Assembly (NCBI GenBank): GCA_036658435.1
Contig: JAVXEO010000029.1
Span: 1-25,966 of the forward strand
Direction: 5' to 3'
Length of the DNA stretch: 25,966 bases
DNA from: DIGJ01 sp036658435
Lineage (GTDB): Bacteria; Bacillota; Clostridia; Lachnospirales; Lachnospiraceae
Positions 1-5,345 of the stretch are shown piece after piece. The notes under the pieces were generated by a model that was not told the origin of the DNA, ran no database searches, and saw only the letters and a program-made list of their open reading frames with translations. Within the stretch, counting starts at the first letter, position 1, and each line of letters begins with the position of its first letter. The translations under genes and the position numbers were made by a program.

Positions 1-90
1 ATGCTGATAGACAACAATATGCTTTCGTCAAGCGACTATGAGGAACTAACAAAGCGGTGGAGGGAGGGGGAAAAGGAAGGTATACCATGA
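1..90 (+). CDS. C-terminal end of unknown ORF, partial at left edge
   Basis: An open frame runs from the first base to a TGA at 88-90 and encodes 29 residues ending REGEKEGIP. The first codon happens to be ATG, but the frame is open at the window edge, so this may be only the tail of a longer gene. Its stop overlaps the ATG of the next ORF in an ATGA arrangement, which suggests translational coupling with the AbiEi-like fragment. The peptide is charged and I do not recognise a family. Confidence 0.3.
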   Translation: MLIDNNMLSSSDYEELTKRWREGEKEGIP

Positions 91-268
91 CACAGTATGA
101 GCAAATGGATTTGCTTTTAGAGCAAAACAAAGGGATGATTCGGACAGCGCAGCTGCTGAGCCTTGGAATTACAAAAACTGTTTTTATCATTATGTTAAGG
201 AACGAGAGCTGGAGCAGGTGGCTCACGGCATCTATGCGTCGGTAGACGCTTTATCCTATCATTCATGA
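87..268 (+). pseudogene. Truncated, frameshifted AbiEi-type antitoxin N-terminal fragment
   Basis: The ORF starts at ATG 87 with MTQYEQMDLLLEQNKGMIRT, followed by a segment like the N-terminal winged-helix domain of AbiEi antitoxins (type IV toxin-antitoxin systems), which bind DNA and repress their own operon. In the start frame it reads ITKTVFIIMLRN and stops at 245. Shifting frame in the T-run near 180-185, as if one T were missing, restores a more AbiEi-like reading (FYHYVKERELEQVAHGIYAS) that stops at 266-268. Full AbiEi proteins are several times longer, and no AbiEii nucleotidyltransferase toxin follows. The gene is therefore a broken remnant. The family call rests on pattern recognition of a short segment. 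Confidence 0.5.
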
Positions 269-303
269 TACAGAGTGATATTAACTCACATGAGAATCCA
301 AGG

Positions 304-316
304 GTAACTGACAAAC
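304..316 (+). repeat. 13-bp direct repeat, left copy
   Basis: GTAACTGACAAAC occurs here and again at 1306-1318. The two copies bracket about 1 kb holding the small ORF and the PBECR4-like gene. A looser match upstream (TGAGAAT at 291-297 and 1282-1288) suggests that a slightly longer diverged repeat existed. Confidence 0.6.
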
Positions 317-354
317 AAAAAAGAAATGAAGTTAAGAAAATTGGTGTAAATAAG

Positions 355-383
355 TTGATTTTTTTCAAATAATGGCATATAAT
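355..383 (+). promoter_or_regulatory. Sigma-A promoter for small ORF / leader RNA
   Basis: A -35 TTGATT (355-360) is followed by a 17-bp spacer and a perfect -10 TATAAT (378-383). Transcription would start near 390, at the base of a 7-bp hairpin with a GAAA loop, and would run into the terminator at 586-615. Confidence 0.65.
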
Positions 384-399
384 ATAAGTGTAAACAGAA

Positions 400-573
400 A
401 TGTTTACAAACCGGGTTGCACACAGAGCAACTGAAAGTGTCTGTGGAAATGCTATTGTGGATAAACTAAATAGCGATTCAGTGATAGAAAGTATCACATC
501 TAGTATGGGGATTGAACCATATGCTACTGTTTTGGTAGTGCTTAGCATCAACAAAACGAACTGCCGGTGGTAA
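400..573 (+). CDS. Hypothetical 57-aa small protein upstream of PBECR4-like gene
   Basis: ATG 400 is the first start after an in-frame TAA at 391-393, and the frame runs 57 codons to TAA 571-573. The product begins MFTNRVAHRATESVCGNAIV and ends in a hydrophobic stretch and INKTNCRW. About three quarters of the codons begin with a purine, which is typical of coding DNA, and the middle could form an amphipathic helix. Against it, there is no clear ribosome binding site, the leader would be only about 10 nt, the ATG sits in the loop and stem of a hairpin, and a 57-codon open frame is not strong evidence alone. It lies between a promoter and a terminator directly before the PBECR4-like gene, so an antitoxin or immunity role is conceivable but unproven. 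I recognise no family. Confidence 0.4.
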   Translation: MFTNRVAHRATESVCGNAIVDKLNSDSVIESITSSMGIEPYATVLVVLSINKTNCRW

Positions 574-585
574 TATGTATTTTGC

Positions 586-615
586 AAAGTAGGAAGAGAA
601 ATCTTCCTACTTTTT
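586..615 (+). terminator. Perfect intrinsic terminator between small ORF/RNA and PBECR4-like gene
   Basis: A perfect 12-bp stem (586-597 with 602-613), GAAA loop, and five T residues at 611-615. It ends 4 bases before the Shine-Dalgarno AGGAGG (619-624) of the next gene, so it could act as an attenuator limiting read-through into that gene. Confidence 0.85.
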
Positions 616-628
616 CATAGGAGGAAAG

Positions 629-1252
629 ATGTACATAGATAAGAGTGTACTGGTAAATAGGATTAAAAGTGCAGTAAAAGCATATAAACAGTATTTGGTT
701 GGTAGAACGTTTATGTTTGTATATGGGAATAAAAAAATCGAAGTAATATTTAAAGTAGAATCGTTTATGCATTTGACAGGTGTGGCATCAACATTATATC
801 CAAAAGATTTTTATAAGAAAGCAGAGAAGGACACACTTAGACAAACAGAAATTATGTTCGATTCGGAACATCCGGCTGATTTTGCTGACATTAAGACTCA
901 GTATTTGCATAGACTGTATGAATTAACTATTGATGATATATTTATTGCTGACGATATTGTTACAATGACAGCTACATATGCATTTGGATTGACTAATTTA
1001 AATTTTGTTTTATGTTGTGGGAAAAATACAGATAAGAGTGGGAACATTATAGATGACTGCTTTGTTCCCTACTCATTTAGGATTGAAAAAATTGCTAATG
1101 GCATGTTTGGAGAATTACATGAAGTGAAATATATTTTCTCTAAACTAACGAGTCAAAGAAAATATTCAAAAATCACCTTTGGAGAAAAGGAAAATTTGAA
1201 ATTTCTAAAGGAAGAATTAAAAGTTAAGTTAGATGATGTACTTTTTAGTTAG
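629..1252 (+). CDS. PBECR4-domain-like nuclease (putative toxin), 207 aa
   Basis: ATG 629 follows AGGAGG by four bases. The 207-aa soluble protein has no signal peptide or membrane segment. An N-terminal helix is followed by a beta-rich core containing FMHLTGV at residues 46-52, a segment TLRQTEI near 69-75, and PYSFRIE at 147-153. These resemble the PBECR4 family (phage-Barnase-EndoU-ColicinE5/D-RelE-like nuclease 4), a predicted RNase fold linked to phages and mobile elements. The assignment comes from memory of family patterns. The gene has no evident promoter of its own: a terminator stands directly upstream, so expression probably depends on read-through from the promoter at 355-383. It lies between 13-bp direct repeats in an AT-rich accessory stretch. 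It could be a toxin, an abortive-infection effector or a domesticated phage gene; no catalytic residue is assigned. Confidence 0.6.
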   Translation: MYIDKSVLVNRIKSAVKAYKQYLVGRTFMFVYGNKKIEVIFKVESFMHLTGVASTLYPKDFYKKAEKDTLRQTEIMFDSEHPADFADIKTQYLHRLYELTIDDIFIADDIVTMTATYAFGLTNLNFVLCCGKNTDKSGNIIDDCFVPYSFRIEKIANGMFGELHEVKYIFSKLTSQRKYSKITFGEKENLKFLKEELKVKLDDVLFS

Positions 1253-1302
1253 AAATCTTGAATTGAAGTCATGTGAGCTTTTGAGAATTTATTGGTGACT
1301 AA

Positions 1303-1359
1303 CACGTAACTGACAAACCGCCGCTAGATGCCGTAAATAAAGGGCTTGACACTATGTAA
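1303..1359 (+). pseudogene. Possible C-terminal scrap of a tyrosine integrase
   Basis: After a TAA at 1300-1302 one frame encodes HVTDKPPLDAVNKGLDTM and stops at 1357-1359. Many tyrosine recombinases end a few residues after a segment like YTHVTDK, so this may be the tail of a lost integrase gene. The left repeat copy also encodes VTDK, in an ORF 265-372. The segment is very short and the call is weak. Confidence 0.25.
1306..1318 (+). repeat. 13-bp direct repeat, right copy
   Basis: Second copy of GTAACTGACAAAC (first at 304-316). It closes the roughly 1-kb segment that carries the PBECR4-like unit. A degenerate near-copy, GTGACTAACAC, immediately precedes it. Confidence 0.6.
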
Positions 1360-1392
1360 GCGATAATTCAAATCGAATTACAGAAAAGATAC

Positions 1393-1426
1393 AAACCCAG
1401 GAAATGCATATATTTCCTGGGTTTTA
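1393..1426 (+). terminator. Intrinsic terminator, 13-bp stem, possibly bidirectional
   Basis: A perfect 13-bp stem (1393-1405 with 1412-1424) with a 6-base loop and a short T run on the plus strand. The minus strand also has T-rich sequence after the stem, so it may end both the PBECR4-side transcript and the minus-strand DUF5107 transcript. The rest of 1253-1662 holds no gene I can support. Confidence 0.7.
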
Positions 1427-1602
1427 TCCTGCCTTGAGAAATGTGGGACACCACAAAAACGATAAAAATATGTTGGTAACTGCGATGACGGCAACAAACT
1501 TCTTTTCAGATTTCCATAAAGGATTGAAAATTTTGTTTATAACGAAGGCAATAAAATCGCGGTTCTGTGGATAAAATTGCGGAAACTCAAGGATTCCAAT
1601 GA

Positions 1603-1630
1603 TTGACAAAACTTGCAAAGATGCTATACT
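1603..1630 (+). promoter_or_regulatory. Strong-looking orphan promoter facing the DUF5107 gene
   Basis: TTGACA (1603-1608), a 16-bp spacer and TATACT (1625-1630). No plus-strand gene follows; transcription would run antisense into the end of the minus-strand DUF5107 gene. An AGGAGG at 1665-1670 has no start codon at the right distance and is explained as antisense to the coding end of that gene. Confidence 0.4.
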
Positions 1631-1662
1631 TTCTCAGAGAGAAAGAAAAACATTCTTTGATT

Positions 1663-3774
1663 TCAGGAGGGGTACATACGATAATCTAAATCTTTTGGAG
1701 GCAAAGTAGTGGAAACGATTTCCTGGTAAAGCTCTTCGGTATAAGGAAGCTGCATTTTTATGGCAGCTTGTCTGGCCGTATACTCAAACCAAAGATTTGT
1801 GAGACTCCGCTCCCCCTCGCGAATGATGGAAGGTGGATTTTCAAATAAATAAGTAACAACACGGTTGTCTCCTAATTCCATTCCGGCCTTGGCAGCACTG
1901 ATTAGGAAACGATCCGTAGGAATGGCAGTTGCGGATTCGTCAAGATACAACTGCCAAGCACTCTCATAGTCTTTCAACTGGATATACTGAGCAATTAACT
2001 CTTCTCCAAAGGCGGGAGAAAGCTCTTTTCCTCCCAGATTATAAGCGAGTTTTAAATAGTAAGCTATGATACGTTCTCGGTGAGGCGCGGTGTCTTGGCT
2101 GGCAATATCCTTTAATTGGAACCTGGGGATAAGGAGGGTTAAATCTTCGTTTTTTAATAACATTTCGGCGAGCATACGTGCAGACCAGGGATTTTCCTTT
2201 ACTGCAAGAGAATGCTGCCACATTAAAATGGCTTTTTCAAAATAGTCATTTTCATAGAGAAAAATGCCATAGTGGAAGAAAAAATACCAGTTATACGCGT
2301 CATCTGCTTTGGAAATTACGGACACAAAATAAGGCTCCCACTTTAAATCCGTCATAAAACTCAAAGGGCAATCTCCCTTTGGAAGAACGGAGAAAGGCTC
2401 TCCGGTTAACAATTGCTTCCAAATAAGCTGCTCTTTTCCCAGGCTGTCTTCCGGAAATAGAAGACCATGTGGAATAGAGGGTTCCGAGCTGACTTGTCGC
2501 CGCAGTACTTCCAGTGCTCCAAAACCGGAACCATAGGACAGAAGAAGGTCAGGGGATCTATTGGTATCTAAGGCGTACTGCTTTTCTAAGAGGAGCACTT
2601 TTTCCTCAGGCAAAATGGAAGTTATCCGTGCCTTTATTTTAAACTTGGATCGTTCATATTCATCGTTTGCATCGGCGGACAGAGCCTCATCTTGCAGTCC
2701 ACCAAATATTTGTGTAAAACAGAGACTATGGTTAGCCGGTATGATATAACCATGTAACTGGCTGGGGGCGAGACCGGCCTGCACTTCTAAATAATCGCCT
2801 TTTCCGGGATCGGATAAGAAATTACACCATTGCCTGCCACCTCGGGAATTTCCCCAAGTAAACATCTTACGATAAGTAAGGGGAGCGGAGGAGCATTCAT
2901 AAAACAAATAGTTGTCTTCATAGCTTACAGCTTCCCAGGCAGTTTTATCACTTTCTTCATTTTGAAAGAAATATTCACTTCCAAAATCAATCTGATCCGG
3001 ATAAGTAACATCCTCGGCTGCAATAGTGGGGACAAAAGGTAATTTACTATGACCATAGATGGATTTTCCGGCAGAAATACCTTCGGGTTTTATATAAAAA
3101 ATTTCGGAACTTTGAGAGAATACACGGGTTTTCGGTGTAATGGGAACGGCAGCATTGGTCCACCAATACATGGGCTTGTCTTCGTTGTCATCATTGGTAA
3201 TACGAACACAGGCAGATAACTGGTCAGCCCCTGCAGGCAGGTGAAAATCTATTTGCCAGAACAATCGTCTTTGACGCTCAAACTCATACATACGCAGAAA
3301 ATCTTCTTCCTCTCCTTTTACCACTGCAAAGAATACCGAATCACAAGTGGTAAAAGTATGACCAATTCTTCCGATGTTCCACTCAATACCACCGGAAAAC
3401 CAAGCATTACGAATTGAAAGATTTGCTGGCTGCATAACCGGATTGGTATATAATAATTCTCGCTTTAGTACTTTACTGTACAGAGAATAAAGTCTGCCAC
3501 CATATTCCGGTAAAAAAGTGGCTTTTAAATTTTCATTTTCTAAAAGGATAGTTTTGATATTCATAGATTCCCTGGTTCTGGTATAACGGTCCTGCATTAG
3601 ATAGGGAAGGACTCGCCGACTACATTGGTATCCAAATAATTTTTGTTCCCTAGAAGTTAGGGTGCCATCTTCCAAAGGGGCTATATTCTCAGGAACAACT
3701 TTTAGATAGGGAAGAGGATTGTTTCCTTGTAACGGACAACCGGGCAGGGTAATGAAACTTGTAGTTATGCTCAT
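1663..3774 (-). CDS. DUF5107-domain protein with C-terminal TPR-like region, 703 aa
   Basis: The N-terminal half (about residues 30-370) looks like DUF5107, a galactose-mutarotase/aldose-epimerase-like beta-sandwich family tied to carbohydrate metabolism. Visible landmarks are EYGGRLYSLY near 90-99, SGGIEWNIGRIGHT near 127-140, WWTNAAVP near 204-211, and EVQAGLAPSQLHGY near 330-343. The C-terminal part is helical; a WYFFFHYGIFLYENDYFEKA segment followed by MWQHSLAVKENP resembles a tetratricopeptide unit. There is no signal peptide, so it is probably cytoplasmic. The start is set by AGGAGG located 8-13 bases upstream on the minus strand. The gene is transcribed like the GH31 gene further right but separated from it by other genes. 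The exact substrate is unknown, and family membership does not establish enzymatic activity. Confidence 0.75.
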   Translation of the reverse strand: MSITTSFITLPGCPLQGNNPLPYLKVVPENIAPLEDGTLTSREQKLFGYQCSRRVLPYLMQDRYTRTRESMNIKTILLENENLKATFLPEYGGRLYSLYSKVLKRELLYTNPVMQPANLSIRNAWFSGGIEWNIGRIGHTFTTCDSVFFAVVKGEEEDFLRMYEFERQRRLFWQIDFHLPAGADQLSACVRITNDDNEDKPMYWWTNAAVPITPKTRVFSQSSEIFYIKPEGISAGKSIYGHSKLPFVPTIAAEDVTYPDQIDFGSEYFFQNEESDKTAWEAVSYEDNYLFYECSSAPLTYRKMFTWGNSRGGRQWCNFLSDPGKGDYLEVQAGLAPSQLHGYIIPANHSLCFTQIFGGLQDEALSADANDEYERSKFKIKARITSILPEEKVLLLEKQYALDTNRSPDLLLSYGSGFGALEVLRRQVSSEPSIPHGLLFPEDSLGKEQLIWKQLLTGEPFSVLPKGDCPLSFMTDLKWEPYFVSVISKADDAYNWYFFFHYGIFLYENDYFEKAILMWQHSLAVKENPWSARMLAEMLLKNEDLTLLIPRFQLKDIASQDTAPHRERIIAYYLKLAYNLGGKELSPAFGEELIAQYIQLKDYESAWQLYLDESATAIPTDRFLISAAKAGMELGDNRVVTYLFENPPSIIREGERSLTNLWFEYTARQAAIKMQLPYTEELYQEIVSTTLPPKDLDYRMYPS

Positions 3775-3902
3775 ATATGGTGACCTCCTATTTATATTTA
3801 TAGATTAAATTGTAGCGTATTTTGAACATAAAATCTAGGGAAAACAAGGAATTTACTTTTCATTTTGAACCATAGTTATTACAATGGAGGACATAAGAAA
3901 AT

Positions 3903-4832
3903 ATGAAATATTATTTAGCACCGATGGAGGGCATTACCGGCTACATTTACAGAAATGCCTATCATACTTTTTTTCATAATATAGACAAATATTTCACACC
4001 TTTTATTGCACCAAATCAAAACAAATGCTTTAATTCCAGGGAATTCAATGATATTTTGCCGGAACACAACCAAGGTTTTACGGTGGTGCCACAGATATTG
4101 ACCAATCGTGCAGAAGATTTTATACGCACGTCCAAAGAACTGAAAATCCTGGGATATGAAGAGGTAAATCTAAATCTGGGGTGCCCATCCAGGACCGTGG
4201 TATCCAAGAATAGAGGTGCAGGTTTTCTAGCGGAACCAGAGAAATTGAACCGTTTTTTAGAAAGCATTTATTCGGAATGTCAGCTTAAGATTTCAATTAA
4301 AACAAGATTAGGGAAGGATGAGCCCCAGGAGTTTTATGAACTTTTAAAAATATACAATCAATATCCGGTAGAAGAGCTGGTGATACATCCAAGGGTTCAA
4401 AAGGATTATTATAAAAACACACCCAATTTGACGGTGTTTGGAGAGGCACTGAAGCAGAGTAAAAACCCAGTATGCTATAATGGGGACCTATTTACAACTG
4501 TAGATTATGAAAGATTTATTTCCTTGTTTCCTAAGGTAGAAAAGATAATGCTAGGAAGAGGAATCCTTGCAAATCCAGGTCTTATTCAACAAATAAAGGG
4601 GGAAGGGATCATGGATAAAGAAAAATTGAGAAACTTTCATGATAAAATATATAGGGATTATCAAAGTGTACTTTGCGGAAATAAGAATGTTTTATTTAAA
4701 ATGAAAGAACTTTGGTGTTATATGATGGCATCTTTCCCGAATCGTGAAAAGGATGCAAAAAAAATAAAAAAAGCAGAAAATCTGGAGGCATATGAGAATG
4801 CAGTAGATATTTTATTTCAAAACACAGATTGA
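3903..4832 (+). CDS. tRNA-dihydrouridine synthase, Dus family, 309 aa
   Basis: FMN-dependent reduction of uridine to dihydrouridine in tRNA D-loops. The TIM-barrel starts with YYLAPMEGITG (3-13). NLNLGCPSRTVV contains the expected catalytic Cys94, IKTRLG gives Lys133, VIHPRVQKDYY gives His162 where most Dus have HGRTRxQ, YNGDLF is at 192-197, and MLGRGILANPGL replaces the usual GRGAxGNP flavin-phosphate loop. All core landmarks are present with mild divergence, so it looks functional. The length is typical, slightly short. GGAGG sits 10 bases before ATG 3903. It is monocistronic: it diverges from the DUF5107 gene and converges on the next small gene at a shared terminator. The Dus subtype cannot be settled here, so no symbol is given. 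Confidence 0.9.
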   Translation: MKYYLAPMEGITGYIYRNAYHTFFHNIDKYFTPFIAPNQNKCFNSREFNDILPEHNQGFTVVPQILTNRAEDFIRTSKELKILGYEEVNLNLGCPSRTVVSKNRGAGFLAEPEKLNRFLESIYSECQLKISIKTRLGKDEPQEFYELLKIYNQYPVEELVIHPRVQKDYYKNTPNLTVFGEALKQSKNPVCYNGDLFTTVDYERFISLFPKVEKIMLGRGILANPGLIQQIKGEGIMDKEKLRNFHDKIYRDYQSVLCGNKNVLFKMKELWCYMMASFPNREKDAKKIKKAENLEAYENAVDILFQNTD

Positions 4833-4843
4833 ATGTATCATAA

Positions 4844-4886
4844 AAGTAAGGAGCCTGTCCCTAAAGGTGCAAGCTCCACTTTTATT
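4844..4886. terminator. Bidirectional intrinsic terminator between dus and small minus-strand gene
   Basis: GGAGC (4850-4854) pairs with GCTCC (4873-4877). The stem extends through AAGT/ACTT (4844-4847 with 4878-4881) past a two-base bulge. T-rich sequence follows on the plus strand and, read in reverse, on the minus strand, which suits the convergent genes on both sides. Confidence 0.55.
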
Positions 4887-5187
4887 ATAGAGAATCTGAT
4901 TCACAGACTCCGTATCTTTCGAAAATCTTATCACTGCCACAAACGTGTTTGGTGCCGTCTTCATCAAAAATAATATAGTCACCTACTTCAATGAAGGTAC
5001 GACCTCTACGGTGACGAATATAGGGGCATACAACCTCTCCGTTTGCCCGTTTTATCTGATACAAAGAATCCGTAACAATCCATCCTTTGGTTATGACGTC
5101 GGAAAACAGTTCAAATCCATCTTCTAATCCTTTATTCAGTTCGTATTTAACCACTTCTGCCTCAATACTAGTTCGCATGCATTTCAT
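4885..5187 (-). CDS. Small phage-like hypothetical protein, 100 aa
   Basis: A 100-residue soluble protein. Its C-terminal half, with VGDYIIFDEDGTKHVCGSDK followed by IFERYG, resembles the pattern of a widespread uncharacterised phage protein family (PGDWII, then xGExYPCKPDIFxxxYE). It may be a domesticated phage gene or a stray chromosomal member. Minus-strand GAGGTGA sits 5-11 bases before the ATG, which supports translation. It stands alone between the dus gene and the GH31 gene, with AT-rich flanks. The function is unknown and the family link is by motif only. Confidence 0.6.
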   Translation of the reverse strand: MKCMRTSIEAEVVKYELNKGLEDGFELFSDVITKGWIVTDSLYQIKRANGEVVCPYIRHRRGRTFIEVGDYIIFDEDGTKHVCGSDKIFERYGVCESDSL

Positions 5188-5345
5188 AAAATCACCTCTT
5201 CTAAAAATAAATGCTTTGATATATAAAGTACGCTATCTCACTAAAATTGTAACATAAAATGAGAAAAAAAGATATTCATTTTATTGAAAACTTAGGGATA
5301 ATAATAAAGCTTCGTAGAAGGGAGCCTCCATTTTGGTATATTATC

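Larger units (their letters stand above)
390..615 (+). ncRNA. Candidate structured leader or antitoxin-like RNA upstream of PBECR4-like gene
   Basis: The interval is bounded by a strong promoter and a perfect terminator, giving a transcript of about 225 nt. Several stems can be drawn by eye: 390-396/401-407 with a GAAA loop, 410-414/564-568 as a possible closing helix, 415-419/427-431, 451-456/469-474, 481-486/492-497, 504-508/517-521 and 524-527/535-538. Short stems arise easily by chance in AT-rich DNA. The interval also contains a 57-codon ORF, so RNA function is only one reading. No tandem repeats of the classic ToxI type are visible. Confidence 0.35.

Noticed and set aside
195..587. Minus-strand ORF of 130 codons covering the leader region
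   Set aside because: It runs opposite to a clear promoter and terminator pair and has no ribosome binding site or family pattern.
1424..1618. Minus-strand ORF of 64 codons with hydrophobic stretches
   Set aside because: No ribosome binding site, no recognisable motif, and it overlaps a terminator; the plus strand also has a short open frame here, so neither is convincing.
1665..1670. AGGAGG ribosome binding site downstream of the orphan promoter
   Set aside because: No start codon follows at a usable distance; it is antisense to the last codons of the DUF5107 gene.
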